The notes beneath the pieces are model-generated. The model saw nothing but the letters and a program-made list of their open reading frames with translations. It made no database searches and was not told the DNA's origin. Made by a program: the position numbers and the translations under genes. A stretch of 64,000 nucleotides of DNA from Paenibacillus sp. RUD330 (GTDB lineage Bacteria; Bacillota; Bacilli; Paenibacillales; Paenibacillaceae), in assembly GCF_002243345.2 (NCBI RefSeq), contig NZ_CP022655.2:1018001-1082000 (forward strand), in the 5' to 3' direction. Positions 1-8,743 of this stretch are shown piece after piece (positions within the stretch are counted from its first letter, which is position 1; each line of letters starts with the position of its first letter).

Positions 1-1305
1 AATGCTGAGGCGCCAGCCGTTCGCGCTGTCCACACTGGGAAGGTAGCAAACCATCGTAGGAAACACATGTACGTCCTTCTGACGAAGGGCCGCAGCCAGC
101 TCCTCTGCCGCCAGATGACCGGGCAGCTCCAGGCGGGCAAATATGCCGCCGGCAGGTCGGCTAAGACGGAAACCCTCGTTCAGATACCGGCTGCAAGCCT
201 CCCGCAGAGCCTGCATCCGATTTCCATAACGCTCCCGCATCAAGGCGGCGTGGCGCTGAAACAATCCGCTGCCCAGATGAATCTCCAAAACGGCTTGGGA
301 AAGAGTGGCTGTGCTCAAATCGCTCGACGATTTGTACAATCGGAACAAAGGGACCAAAGCTTCGGGAAGCACAGCGACACCGAGCCGCAGGCCGGGCAGC
401 ATGATTTTGGAGAAGCTTCGGATGTAGATGACGCGGCCGGATCGATCATAGCTGCAGATCGGATCGGATTTGCTGTCCGTTTCCAAGTCTGCGAGATAGT
501 CGTCCTCCACGATATACACGTCATATTTCTCCGCCATCGATGCGATTGCTTCTTTCTCCCGGCGGGACAAGCTGGTTCCGAGCGGATTGTGGTATCGAGG
601 AACCGTATAAAAAAACTTGATGGAATTGTTCCGGAAATGCCGTTCCAGTTCGTCAAGATCGAGGCCCGATTCCGTTCTGGCCATTCCGATTGCGGTTGCC
701 CCGAGGAGGTTCATGATTTTCAACATTCCGGAATAGCAGGGCTGTTCGACCAGAATCGCCGATTTCCCATTCGGAAAGGGCATGGAGGCAAGCAGGTGAA
801 GCGCTTGTTGGGAGCCGGAGACAACGCTGATCCGTTCGGGTTCGGCAAAAATTTGCGAGAACGCCAGATGCTGAGATATGGCTTTCCGCAGAGAGGGAAT
901 TCCGAGAGGATCGCCGTAGGTAAAAAGGTGATCCCCGTAAAGCTGCACCGCCCGGTTCAGCCCGTGCTGAATTTCTTCGTAGGGGATAATGCCGGGATCC
1001 GGTGCAGCCGCGGCAAAATCAATCCGCCCTTCCGACCGCTCTTCGGATTTGGAGGTGCGGACAATCGCGTAATGCCCGCTCTTCGGTATGGAATAAATCA
1101 GATGTTCTTTTTGCAGCTCTTCAATGGCTCGAATGACCGTGTTTTTGCTGCAGGCCCATTGGGCGCTAAGCTCTCGGATCGAAGGCAATTTACCGCCGGG
1201 CTTGATCGATCCGCTGCGGATCCGTTGTTTCAGATCGTCCCTCACATGCTCGTATTTAATGAGTTCCACTCCATTCTGTACGGGTATAGATGTGGAATTA
1301 TTCAT
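1..1305 (-). CDS. MocR-type GntR/aminotransferase transcriptional regulator, C-terminus outside window
   Basis: The reverse strand reads from an ATG at 1305 through 435 codons without a stop and leaves the window at base 1. The N-terminal ~75 residues are a GntR winged helix (KLPSIRELSAQWACSKNTVIRAIEEL). The rest is a fold-type I aminotransferase domain with the PLP motifs YHNPLG, VEDDY and SFSKIMLPGLRLG, whose lysine should bind PLP. MocR proteins are normally 450-490 aa, so only a short tail is missing. It is divergent from a GNAT gene with 66 bp between the starts; MocR regulators commonly control such a divergent neighbour and sense a PLP-related ligand. The target and ligand here are inference. 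An SD-like GGAGGG lies just upstream of the start. Confidence 0.9.
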   Translation of the reverse strand, partial: MNNSTSIPVQNGVELIKYEHVRDDLKQRIRSGSIKPGGKLPSIRELSAQWACSKNTVIRAIEELQKEHLIYSIPKSGHYAIVRTSKSEERSEGRIDFAAAAPDPGIIPYEEIQHGLNRAVQLYGDHLFTYGDPLGIPSLRKAISQHLAFSQIFAEPERISVVSGSQQALHLLASMPFPNGKSAILVEQPCYSGMLKIMNLLGATAIGMARTESGLDLDELERHFRNNSIKFFYTVPRYHNPLGTSLSRREKEAIASMAEKYDVYIVEDDYLADLETDSKSDPICSYDRSGRVIYIRSFSKIMLPGLRLGVAVLPEALVPLFRLYKSSSDLSTATLSQAVLEIHLGSGLFQRHAALMRERYGNRMQALREACSRYLNEGFRLSRPAGGIFARLELPGHLAAEELAAALRQKDVHVFPTMVCYLPSVDSANGWRLSI

Positions 1306-1371
1306 TTCCACCCTCCAACTGTCACTATTATACTAAGCTCATTACATATCGTGAACCTAGGAGGCATACAG

Positions 1372-1788
1372 ATGGAACGGATTCATGATGGTCTGCCGTA
1401 CAGAATCAGTGACAGCAAGGAAGAGCTGCAGCCGGATGTGGTCATTGCCTTATTGAGGAGCAGTTATTGGGCTGGGGAACGGTCGGAGGAAATGCTCAGA
1501 AAAAGCTGGGAGCAATCGCTTTGTTTCGGCGTTTACAGCGCAGACGGGCTCCAAGTAGGTTTCATGCGGGTGATAACGGATGGAGCGACCTTTTCCTGGC
1601 TGTGCGACGTGATCGTACACCCTGAACATCGTGGTCAGGGTCTCGGCAAATGGATGATGGCTGTTGCGGTCGAGCTTCCTCCCATCAGCCATACGTCTAT
1701 CTATCTCAATACACGCGACGCGCATGGACTCTATGAGAAGTACGGCTTCATGCGGCAGGAAATGATGGTCCGCCGGGCAGCGCAATAA
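1372..1788 (+). CDS. GNAT family N-acetyltransferase
   Basis: A 138-aa single-domain acetyltransferase. The acetyl-CoA loop is clear in the middle (DVIVHPEHRGQGLGKWMM, the R/Q-x-x-G-x-G/A motif), followed by the terminal YEKYGFMRQEMM strand typical of GNAT enzymes. The start at 1372 is chosen because AGGAGG lies 7 bp upstream; the same frame is open much further 5' but that part is antisense to the regulator. The divergent MocR regulator probably controls it. The substrate cannot be read from the sequence. Confidence 0.9.
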   Translation: MERIHDGLPYRISDSKEELQPDVVIALLRSSYWAGERSEEMLRKSWEQSLCFGVYSADGLQVGFMRVITDGATFSWLCDVIVHPEHRGQGLGKWMMAVAVELPPISHTSIYLNTRDAHGLYEKYGFMRQEMMVRRAAQ

Positions 1789-1821
1789 TACTTGCCCCTG
1801 CAGCGGAAACCGATAGGAACA

Positions 1822-1853
1822 AAGAGCCTCCTTCGGCAGCGAAGGAGGCTCTT
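1822..1853. terminator. bidirectional hairpin terminator between GNAT and TetR genes
   Basis: A 14-bp perfect stem (1822-1835 with 1840-1853) with a 4-nt loop lies between two convergent genes. A/T-flanked ends on both sides suit use in either direction. Confidence 0.7.
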
Positions 1854-1887
1854 CAACGTGTCTATCGCAGGGCGCGCGGGATCAATC

Positions 1888-2586
1888 CTATGAACGCATG
1901 CCCATGATCAATTTGTCGAAATAGAGGCCGATTGCGGAGTCGTCCTCGACCATCCATTTCTCGTAGAAGACCTGGTGCTTCATCGTTTTGTAGAAATCCA
2001 TCAGCGCCTGCTTCATCGTGAGATTTTGCAGCATCAGCCATGTTGGGTCCCACAGCTTGCGCAAGACCAGATCGACCTGGGTGAGATAGATGCGCGTATT
2101 CATCGGGTAAAACACGCCAAGCTGAATGCCGCTGTTGAAGTAGTCGGCGAGCTTGTCTTTGCATAGCTCCACGGCTTGCTCCAGCTTGGACGACAAATCC
2201 GGATAGGAGACCTTCAGATCCAGAAGCAGGACATCCGTCAAGTAGAAGGACAGCTTGATGGTGAGCTTGAACGCTTGGGCGAAGGATTCGTTGTAGAACT
2301 TCAGCTCTTCTGCGGACGGCCGCGAGAGCGGCTCCTTGGACAACGTCGGAGGTGCCTCCGACAACATTTGATTGGACACGAACCTCGCGAATTTGACGAT
2401 GATGCATTCCGCGATTTCGTCTTTCGAAGCGAAGTATTTATACATCGTCGCTTTGCTGATATCCATGCATTTGGCCGCATCGTCCATTTTCAAAGGGCTG
2501 AAGCCGTGTTTTTGGACATAGGGCATCAAGCGCATAATAAGCTTCTCCCGCTTATCGAATAACGGATCGCATGGGGTTTCCGACAT
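1888..2586 (-). CDS. TetR family transcriptional regulator
   Basis: A 232-aa protein. The N-terminus is a TetR-type helix-turn-helix (residues ~15-60, MDDAAKCMDISKATMYKYF) and the rest is an all-helical ligand/dimer domain. The start at 2586 is preferred to an upstream GTG because AGGAGGTG sits 6 bp before it. It is divergent from a DHA2-family efflux transporter with ~160 bp between the starts, the usual layout of a drug-responsive local repressor. The inducing compound is unknown. Confidence 0.9.
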   Translation of the reverse strand: MSETPCDPLFDKREKLIMRLMPYVQKHGFSPLKMDDAAKCMDISKATMYKYFASKDEIAECIIVKFARFVSNQMLSEAPPTLSKEPLSRPSAEELKFYNESFAQAFKLTIKLSFYLTDVLLLDLKVSYPDLSSKLEQAVELCKDKLADYFNSGIQLGVFYPMNTRIYLTQVDLVLRKLWDPTWLMLQNLTMKQALMDFYKTMKHQVFYEKWMVEDDSAIGLYFDKLIMGMRS

Positions 2587-2634
2587 TTCGCAACACCTCC
2601 TGTAGACCAACTTCAGTATAGAGCATCTTTCACG

Positions 2635-2676
2635 GTTTATAAACGTCGTATACGAATTGAACTTATTTTATAAAAT
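2635..2676. promoter_or_regulatory. candidate TetR operator region
   Basis: The divergent promoter region holds three perfect palindromes: GTTTATAAAC (2635-2644), CGTATACG (2647-2654) and ATTTTATAAAAT (2665-2676). Palindromes in a TetR/efflux intergenic region are plausible operators, but none matches a site known to me. Confidence 0.35.
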
Positions 2677-2745
2677 TAGTTTACTTTGTATAGAACGATA
2701 TGCTATTTTAGTTGCAAGCAAATGATCAGCCTGGAGGAGATGCAC

Positions 2746-4203
2746 ATGTCAGCAGAAGCCCATGTAGGCACGCCTTTACCCGTCCGTTCGCTCCTTGCGC
2801 CGCTGATTGCGATCATCGTCGGATTGTTCATGGTCATCCTGGATACGACGGCGGTCAACGTCGCCATTCCGGTGCTTGCCGATGATCTGCATAGCCCGCT
2901 CAGTCTCATTCAATGGACGATCACGGGTTATTCGCTTGCTCAGGCCGTCGTGATTCCGATGGCGGGATGGTTCTCCGACCGCTTTGGAGCGAAGCCGATT
3001 TTCATCGTCTCGATTATTTTATTCGTCGCCGGTTCGATTCTCTGCGCGTTCGCCGGCACGGCGGAGCAGCTGATCGTCTTCCGCATCGTGCAGGGCCTGG
3101 GCGGCGGGATGGTCGTGCCGATCGCCTTTGCGATGACCTACCGGATCAGCCCCCCCGAATCGGTGGGAAAGATTATGGGGATGATGGGCGTGCCGGTGCT
3201 GCTTGCGCCTGCGCTCGGTCCGGTCGTGTCCGGGTATCTAGTCGACTACGTGAACTGGAAATGGATCTTTCTGATCAATATTCCTGTTGGCATCGTCGGA
3301 GTGATCATGAGCGTCCTGTACTTGCCGAAATTACCGAAAAAAGCTTCAGCCCCGCTTGATTACGCTGGAATCGCGCTTGCGCCGTTCGCTTTCGGCGGGC
3401 TGTCCTACGGGCTGAGCGAAGCAGGGGAGGGGTGGTCTTCCCCAAGGACGATTGCGGGTCTGACCGTAGGCGCCGTCGCGATGGTTCTATTCGCCATCGT
3501 CGAGCTTCGGCGCAAGAGCGAGCCTCTGCTGGAGCTGAAGGTATTCCGTTCCGTGCAATTCAGTCGCGGGATCGTGGTGCAGTGGGTGATGCAATTCTCC
3601 ATGTTCGGGCTGATTTTCGCCATTCCTTATTTCATGCAGCGTCTGATGGGAATGAGCGCGTTCGAGGCGGGATTATGGACATTGCCTCAGGCGCTGGCAT
3701 CCGCAGCCATGATGCCGTTCAGCGGACGGCTGTTCGACCGCATCGGCGCGCGCCCTCTCGTAATCGGCGGGTTGGCATTGCTTATGGTCGGCGCTTATCT
3801 GCTCTCGACCATCGATCCGAGCGACAGCCCGTGGTTGTTCCTGGTTCCCCGCGCGCTGATCGGGTTCGGAACGGGACTGTCCTTCATCGCCTTGAATACG
3901 CATCTCATCCAGACGGCGCCCAAGGAATTGGTCGGCAAGGTGACCTCGTTGACAAGCGCCGCCCAGCAGGTGCTGGGATCGTTCGCCATAGCGGGATTGA
4001 CGACGCTGCTCGTCAGCCGGACCAACCATTATTCGCGCCAAGGCGAGGCGCCTATTCCGGATGCGATGTCGCACGCGTTTCATAATGCGTATCTGTTGAT
4101 CGCCATCCTAGCGGCTGCAGGATTGTTGCTGGCGCTCACGCTCAAGCGGCCGGCCAAGGAGCAAGCGGCTGAGCCGGCTGTCATGATGGACGCGGGCATT
4201 TGA
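2746..4203 (+). CDS. DHA2 family MFS drug:H+ antiporter (EmrB/QacA-like)
   Basis: A 485-aa integral membrane protein with about 14 hydrophobic segments. It has the MFS motif A region (GWFSDRFGAKPIF), the antiporter motif C (GMMGVPVLLAPALGPVVSGYLVDY) and motif D1 near the N-terminus (LDTTAVNVAIP), all typical of DHA2 multidrug transporters. The start at 2746 has GGAGG 8 bp upstream. The divergent TetR gene is its likely repressor. A hairpin at 4233-4256 just after the stop may end transcription. The substrate is unknown. Confidence 0.93.
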   Translation: MSAEAHVGTPLPVRSLLAPLIAIIVGLFMVILDTTAVNVAIPVLADDLHSPLSLIQWTITGYSLAQAVVIPMAGWFSDRFGAKPIFIVSIILFVAGSILCAFAGTAEQLIVFRIVQGLGGGMVVPIAFAMTYRISPPESVGKIMGMMGVPVLLAPALGPVVSGYLVDYVNWKWIFLINIPVGIVGVIMSVLYLPKLPKKASAPLDYAGIALAPFAFGGLSYGLSEAGEGWSSPRTIAGLTVGAVAMVLFAIVELRRKSEPLLELKVFRSVQFSRGIVVQWVMQFSMFGLIFAIPYFMQRLMGMSAFEAGLWTLPQALASAAMMPFSGRLFDRIGARPLVIGGLALLMVGAYLLSTIDPSDSPWLFLVPRALIGFGTGLSFIALNTHLIQTAPKELVGKVTSLTSAAQQVLGSFAIAGLTTLLVSRTNHYSRQGEAPIPDAMSHAFHNAYLLIAILAAAGLLLALTLKRPAKEQAAEPAVMMDAGI

Positions 4204-4469
4204 TGAGGCAGGACGATCATTAGCACGCTTGGGGGCCATTCCGCATGGGGTGGCCCTTATACGCAGTCAAAGAGTCCGGCTTGGTGATGGTTCACGACGA
4301 GGAGAAGCAAGGCAAATGCCACCGTCTGCGTCTGGCCGCGCGTCGAACATTTTAAGCGGCAGTGCCAGAGATCAAGCGTATGCATAAATATACACGATAG
4401 GTTAGAAATGCAATCACATTCCAACAATTAGAAATGGTATATTTTAACCAATTAATCCGTGTATATACA

Positions 4470-4499
4470 TTGACAATCTTCCTCTTCATATAGCATAGT
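4470..4499 (+). promoter_or_regulatory. sigma-A-type promoter for the riboswitch transcript
   Basis: TTGACA (4470-4475) is followed after 18 bp by CATAGT (4494-4499). The -35 is perfect and the -10 matches 4 of 6 bases. It lies ~30 bp before the conserved L-box core. Confidence 0.55.
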
Positions 4500-4518
4500 T
4501 ACTGTAACTGAATATTGC

Positions 4519-4776
4519 CTCACGTTATGGTGAGGTAGAGGCGCGGTGTTTAACAGTTTGTAGCGGAGCTTGAGAAGGCGTTGAGGCTATGAAGAAGGAA
4601 ATGCCGCCGAAGTGGGTCATACGCTCCGTATTGCCTGCTGGGTCTGCAGTTAAGAGCTGCAGGACTGTCTCGATGGACCTCCCCGTTCATTGAGTTGAGC
4701 TATCTTCCCAGGGAAGCAGAGGCATGTAAGGTACTAGTGCATAGTGCGGCCTGAGCTGATCTCAGGCCGCTTTTTT
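4519..4776 (+). ncRNA. lysine riboswitch (L box) with intrinsic terminator
   Basis: The leader contains the L-box hallmarks in order: GGTAGAGGCGCG (4535-4546), GTAGCGGAGCTTGAGAAGG, a GCCGCCGAAG block, GGGTCTGCAGTT and GGACTGTC, closing with GAGCTATCTTCCC. The P1 arms GAGGTAG (4532-4538) and CTATCTT (4700-4706) pair fully with GU wobbles. It is followed by a 10-bp GC-rich terminator stem (4746-4755 with 4761-4770) and six Ts. L boxes bind lysine and promote premature termination. The next genes are an ABC importer, so lysine probably represses its own uptake. Confidence 0.9.
4746..4776 (+). terminator. rho-independent terminator of the lysine riboswitch expression platform
   Basis: A perfect 10-bp stem GCGGCCTGAG/CTCAGGCCGC with a 5-nt loop is followed by TTTTTT. 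It ends 35 bp before the coding start of the binding protein, the standard attenuation geometry. Confidence 0.9.
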
Positions 4777-4811
4777 GTTTTTGAAAAAGAGATTCCGGGA
4801 GGATGAAAAAA

Positions 4812-5642
4812 ATGAAGATGAAGACAAAGGTACTTGGGATCCTGCTGCTATCCGCCCTGCTTGCGATAGCGGGCTGCGGTTCGAATGGAAATTCCGGATC
4901 GACGAGTGAAGATACGTTCAAGGTTGGACTGGAAGCGGGGTACGCACCGTTCAACTGGACTCAAAAAGACGATTCCAATGGCGGCTTCAGCATCGCCGGA
5001 ACTTCTGAATTCGCAGGCGGCTACGACGTGGAAGTCGCGAAGAAGATCGCAGACGGCTTGGGCAAGAAGCTTGAGATTGTGAAGACGGAGTGGGACGGGC
5101 TTGTCCCTGCTTTGACTTCGGGCAAGATCGACGCGATCATTGCCGGCATGTCCCCAACCGCAGAGCGCAAGGAGACGATTGATTTCTCCGACAGCTACTA
5201 CAAGTCCAATTTGGTGATGGTCGTGAAAAAAGGCGGGAAATACGAAGGCGCCACTTCCATCCAGGATTTTAACGGGGCGAAAGTGACGGCTCAACTAAAC
5301 ACCTTCCACTACTCGGTCATTGACCAAATTTCGGGCGTATCCAAGCAGACGGCGATGGACAACTTCCCGGTGATGAGAGTAGCGCTTGAGTCCGGAATGA
5401 TCGACGGTTACGTTTCGGAGCGCCCGGAGGCGGTGAGCGCTTCCGCAGCCAACGGCAACCTCGCCATGGTCGAATTCAAGGACGGCTTCCAAACCTCGGA
5501 GGATGACACGGCGATTGCGGTCGGCCTCAAGAAGGGCAGCGAATACACAGCGAAAATCAACGATATTCTGAAAGGAATTTCGGAAGAGCAGCGCACAAGC
5601 ATCATGGATGCAGCGATAAAAAATCAGCCTGCAGCCAAATAA
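4812..5642 (+). CDS. polar amino-acid (probably lysine) ABC transporter substrate-binding lipoprotein
   Basis: About 276 aa. The signal peptide ends in a lipobox (LAIAGC), followed by a Ser/Gly-rich linker and an SBP family 3 domain (FKVGLEAGYAPFNW, GYDVEVAKKIADGLG, GKIDAIIAGMSPTAERK, SYYKSNLVMVV). GGGAGG at 4797-4802 fits the ATG at 4812 (9 bp); the ATG at 4803 would abut it. It is the first gene after the lysine riboswitch and is followed by permease and ATPase genes, so lysine is the inferred ligand. The region after the conserved N-lobe motifs is slightly longer than usual (SNGGFSIAGTSEFAGG). Confidence 0.92.
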   Translation: MKMKTKVLGILLLSALLAIAGCGSNGNSGSTSEDTFKVGLEAGYAPFNWTQKDDSNGGFSIAGTSEFAGGYDVEVAKKIADGLGKKLEIVKTEWDGLVPALTSGKIDAIIAGMSPTAERKETIDFSDSYYKSNLVMVVKKGGKYEGATSIQDFNGAKVTAQLNTFHYSVIDQISGVSKQTAMDNFPVMRVALESGMIDGYVSERPEAVSASAANGNLAMVEFKDGFQTSEDDTAIAVGLKKGSEYTAKINDILKGISEEQRTSIMDAAIKNQPAAK

Positions 5643-5708
5643 TGCCAACGGAGAACCGGCTGTATGCCATACAGTCGGTTTTGTAATGAATGAATGGGAG
5701 GCATCGGC

Positions 5709-6428
5709 ATGAGCTTGGAATGGATCGTGAAAATTGTCGAAGAAAACTGGCAGATGTTCCTGCGAGGGGCAGGGATGACGCTCTTGATCTCCTTGGTGGG
5801 AACCGTGATCGGCGCCGTCATCGGTTTATTGGCGGGCGTGATAAGAACGATACCGGCGCCTGGGCGTACCGCCCAGCGAGTCCTGCTCAAGAGCGCGAAC
5901 TTTCTTTTGACGGTATATATTGAAGTGTTCCGCGGCACACCTATGATTGTGCAGGCTGTGGTCATCTATTTCGGCTCGGCATTGGCTTTCGACTTCAACA
6001 TGAATGTGCTCACCGCGGCTTTCATCGTCGTGTCCGTCAATACGGGGGCCTATATGGCGGAGATTGTCCGGGGCGGAATCCTGTCTGTCGATAAAGGACA
6101 GTTCGAAGCCGCTCATGCGATCGGCATGAATCACATGCAGATGATGGCCAACATTATTTTGCCGCAGGTCATCCGCAATATTTTGCCGGCGACAGGCAAC
6201 CAATTCGTGATCAATATCAAAGACACCTCGGTCCTTAACGTGATTTCCGTCTCGGAGCTGTATTTCCTGACGAAATCGGTTGCGGGCAACAACTTCCGGT
6301 ATTTTGAATCCTTCTTCGTCGCGTGCGTGATTTACTTTGTCATGACCTTTACCGTCACGAGAATTTTGCGCTATTTCGAAAAAAGGCTGGAGGGTTCCAA
6401 AAGCTACGAGATGGAACCCGCGAGATAA
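5709..6428 (+). CDS. amino-acid ABC transporter permease (HisM/GlnP type)
   Basis: A 239-aa membrane protein with about five TM segments. It has the His/Glu/Gln/Arg three-TM family signature ([16 protein letters not shown]) and a cytoplasmic EAA loop ([22 protein letters not shown] region) that contacts the ATPase. The start at 5709 is set by GGGAGG 7 bp upstream, not the ATG at 5694. It lies 66 bp after the binding-protein gene and 20 bp before the ATPase gene, in one lysine-riboswitch-controlled operon. A single permease gene implies a homodimeric channel. Confidence 0.92.
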   Translation: MSLEWIVKIVEENWQMFLRGAGMTLLISLVGTVIGAVIGLLAGVIRTIPAPGRTAQRVLLKSANFLLTVYIEVFRGTPMIVQAVVIYFGSALAFDFNMNVLTAAFIVVSVNTGAYMAEIVRGGILSVDKGQFEAAHAIGMNHMQMMANIILPQVIRNILPATGNQFVINIKDTSVLNVISVSELYFLTKSVAGNNFRYFESFFVACVIYFVMTFTVTRILRYFEKRLEGSKSYEMEPAR

Positions 6429-6448
6429 GCAAGAGGAGACAGAAACCT

Positions 6449-7198
6449 ATGGAAAAAGTCATTGAAATCCAACATCTCCATAAAAGCTATGGCATGAATG
6501 AAGTGCTGAAAAACATCGGCTTTTCCGTCCATCATGGCGAAGTGGTCACGATTATCGGCTCCTCGGGCTCGGGGAAGTCGACGCTGCTCCGCTGCATCAA
6601 CCTTCTGGAGATTCCGAGCGGCGGGGAAATCCTTTATCGGGGCCGGAATATCCTGGATGGCAGCCACCATATTCCCTCCTACCGCAAAAAGCTGGGGATG
6701 GTGTTCCAGCAATTCAATCTGTTTGAAAATCATGATGTGCTGAGCAATTGCATGGTCGGCCAGATCAAAGTGTTGAAGCGCTCCAAGGCGGAAGCGGAAC
6801 AGACGGCTCGGAAATATTTGAAGGTAGTAGGCATGGAGGCATATATCAACGCCAGGCCCAAGCAATTGTCGGGCGGCCAGAAGCAGCGCGTGGCGATCGC
6901 CCGAGCGTTGTCCATGGAGCCGGATGTCCTGTTGTTCGATGAGCCTACATCCGCCCTCGATCCCGAGATGGTAGGCGAGGTGCTCAAGGTCATGAAGGAG
7001 CTGGCCCATTCCGGCCTGACGATGCTCATCGTCACGCATGAAATGGATTTTGCAAGGGAAGTGTCGGATCGGGTGGTGTTCATGGATAAAGGCGTCATCG
7101 CCGAAGAAGGGACGCCGGAGGAAATGTTTGGCCGACCGAAGCAAGAACGCACGAGGGAATTCCTGAAGAGGACATTCGTCCAGCATGATCGGGCTTGA
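6449..7198 (+). CDS. amino-acid ABC transporter ATP-binding protein (GlnQ/HisP type)
   Basis: A 249-aa ATPase. Visible motifs are Walker A (GSSGSGKST), Q-loop (FQQFNLF), the ABC signature (LSGGQKQR), Walker B ([11 protein letters not shown]) and the switch histidine (VTHEMDF). Size and motifs match the polar amino-acid subfamily. It is the last gene of the riboswitch-controlled importer. A weak hairpin at 7250-7277 downstream may terminate the operon. Confidence 0.95.
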   Translation: MEKVIEIQHLHKSYGMNEVLKNIGFSVHHGEVVTIIGSSGSGKSTLLRCINLLEIPSGGEILYRGRNILDGSHHIPSYRKKLGMVFQQFNLFENHDVLSNCMVGQIKVLKRSKAEAEQTARKYLKVVGMEAYINARPKQLSGGQKQRVAIARALSMEPDVLLFDEPTSALDPEMVGEVLKVMKELAHSGLTMLIVTHEMDFAREVSDRVVFMDKGVIAEEGTPEEMFGRPKQERTREFLKRTFVQHDRA

Positions 7199-7249
7199 CC
7201 TCGACGGCGACCATGAACGGAATGCGGGAGCTAAATTTGATTTTATCTT

Positions 7250-7277
7250 GGGCTTTCCCGCAACTAGGGGAAAGTCC
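7250..7277 (+). terminator. possible terminator of the lysine transporter operon
   Basis: A ten-pair stem (7250-7259 with 7268-7277, one GU pair) occurs ~50 bp after the ATPase stop. No good T tract follows, so termination is uncertain. Confidence 0.35.
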
Positions 7278-7460
7278 TTGCTGTCATTGGCCGTCGGAAG
7301 CGGCTGCGCTTCAGGTATGCTAAGATGAAACCAGCAGCTAAGGTAGAACGGAAAAGCCAACCATGATAAACGAGTAGTTGGAACCGAAAACACAGGGCAA
7401 TTGTACACAGACTCATTTCCTGTCCATCCAACCTAATATGAAATCGGAGTGTTTTTAATC

Positions 7461-8045
7461 ATGACAACGAATCCAAAGGTAGATGGATTTATTCGGAAAT
7501 CGAAAAAGTGGAAGGCTGAATACGAGAAGCTGAGAACGATCGTTCTTGACTGCGGGCTGACCGAAGACTTCAAATGGATGCATCCTTGTTATACGTTCGA
7601 GAACAAAAACATCGTGATCATCCACGGATTCAAAGACTATTGCGCGCTCCTGTTCCACAAGGGCGCCTTGTTGAAGGATGCCCATGGCATTCTCATCCAG
7701 CAAACGGAAAATGTACAGGCGGCGCGCCAGATCCGGTTCGCCAATCTCCAAGAGATCGTTGATAAGGAAACGATCTTGAAAGCCTATATCAATCAAGCCA
7801 TTGAAGTGGAAAAAGCCGGTTTGGAAGTGGAATTTAAAAAGAATACCGAATACGTCATTTCGGAAGAATTTCAAACGAAACTCGATGAGATGCCTGCCTT
7901 GAAGGCTGCTTTTGAAGCCTTGACGCCCGGAAGGCAGAGAGCTTACCTTCTTTATTTTTCGGCCCCCAAGCAATCCAAAACTCGAGCGTCGAGGGTGGAG
8001 AAATATACGCAGGCCATTCTCGAGGGCAAGGGATTGAATGATTAG
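7461..8045 (+). CDS. YdeI/OmpD-associated (DUF1801-type) protein
   Basis: A 194-aa soluble protein. The N-terminal part (residues ~15-110: WKAEYEKLRTIVLDCGLTED, FKWMHPCYTF, KDYCALLFHKGALL) is a DUF1801/YdhG-like fold. The C-terminal part (ALTPGRQRAYLLYFSAPKQSKTRASRVEKY) is the bacteriocin-protection/YdeI tail. The family is widespread and its biochemical role is poorly known. ATG 7461 is chosen with GGAG ~11 bp upstream; a GTG at 7449 overlaps that SD. It appears to be a single-gene unit. Confidence 0.85.
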   Translation: MTTNPKVDGFIRKSKKWKAEYEKLRTIVLDCGLTEDFKWMHPCYTFENKNIVIIHGFKDYCALLFHKGALLKDAHGILIQQTENVQAARQIRFANLQEIVDKETILKAYINQAIEVEKAGLEVEFKKNTEYVISEEFQTKLDEMPALKAAFEALTPGRQRAYLLYFSAPKQSKTRASRVEKYTQAILEGKGLND

Positions 8046-8143
8046 GGCATGTTGGGGCTGAGAGAACTCACAATCATCGGGCAGGCTTCAACCATAGCCA
8101 AACCCCGATTCTGTTGGTAGATAGGGAAACGAGGCTCAATAAA

Positions 8144-8192
8144 ACAACACAACAAGGCTGCCGCAGATTTTAAGGCAGCCTCGTTGTGTTGT
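8144..8192 (+). terminator. long hairpin, probable terminator
   Basis: A 19-bp stem with one mismatch (8144-8162 with 8174-8192) lies ~100 bp after the YdeI-like gene. Its length and position fit a terminator, although the T run after it is short. Confidence 0.55.
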
Positions 8193-8240
8193 TTACCGGA
8201 ATCGGTTGGCTCATTTCATGAATAGAAGGAGCAAATAATC

Positions 8241-8351
8241 ATGGGCATTATAGTGGCAATTGGATTCATATGCATCATAAGTTATCTTAGAGCCATCCAT
8301 ATTTCTCTTCAGAAAGTATTGAAAAAGATGGAGGAAAGGAATCGTTCTTAA
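8241..8351 (+). CDS. small single-span membrane protein, 36 aa
   Basis: A short ORF beginning MGIIVAIGFICIISYLRAIH and ending in a charged helix (KVLKKMEERNRS). GAAGGAG lies ~9 bp upstream, and a strong hairpin follows the stop at 8377. A hydrophobic N-terminal helix with a basic amphipathic tail is typical of small regulatory membrane peptides in Bacilli. No function can be assigned. Confidence 0.6.
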   Translation: MGIIVAIGFICIISYLRAIHISLQKVLKKMEERNRS

Positions 8352-8376
8352 TGCCGCTTAGCAAGGCATCGCCACC

Positions 8377-8423
8377 AAGCATGTCCCCGCCTCGCCGCAT
8401 CAGCGCCTGGCGGGGACATGCTT
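8377..8423. terminator. strong hairpin terminator
   Basis: A perfect 15-bp stem (8377-8391 with 8409-8423) lies between the small membrane-protein gene and the convergent monooxygenase gene. TTTT follows on the plus side. Confidence 0.65.
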
Positions 8424-8440
8424 GTCGCCTTTTCGGCAGC

Positions 8441-8743
8441 TTATAATCCGACGCCGCCGACCGGACGGACGCGGATCGGCTCGATCGCGGCGATGAGCGG
8501 GCGAGCCTGGCCGATGACGGCAAGCACCCGCTCGTTGCGCAATGAAGCGGCATGAGCTTCCTCGTTCTGCCACAGCTCGGTAATCCAGATCAAGTCTTCG
8601 TCATCGGCCGCTTCGTGGAGGATGTAGTGCTCGCAGCCCTCCATTTCGTCGAGGGTCTTGGCGGCTCCGAGCAGAAGGTCGAGCAGCTCGGCACGCTTTC
8701 CCGGATGGGCTTTCAATTTACCGAACATCGCATATTTGCTCAT
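8441..8743 (-). CDS. antibiotic biosynthesis monooxygenase (ABM) domain protein
   Basis: A 100-aa dimeric alpha+beta-barrel-type protein: FGKLKAHPGKRAELLDLLL, EGCEHYILHEAADDEDLIWITELW, then NEEAHAASL, the usual ABM-fold order. Such small enzymes or scaffolds (YgiN/LsrG-like) oxidise quinones or bind small molecules. Its start overlaps the end of the WYL-regulator gene by 4 bp (ATGA), so translation is coupled and it is the last gene of a three-gene operon. Confidence 0.85.
   Translation of the reverse strand: MSKYAMFGKLKAHPGKRAELLDLLLGAAKTLDEMEGCEHYILHEAADDEDLIWITELWQNEEAHAASLRNERVLAVIGQARPLIAAIEPIRVRPVGGVGL

Noticed and set aside
67-1371. 5' extension of the first plus-strand acetyltransferase ORF
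   Set aside because: This part is antisense to the MocR regulator; the GNAT domain and its SD begin only at 1372.
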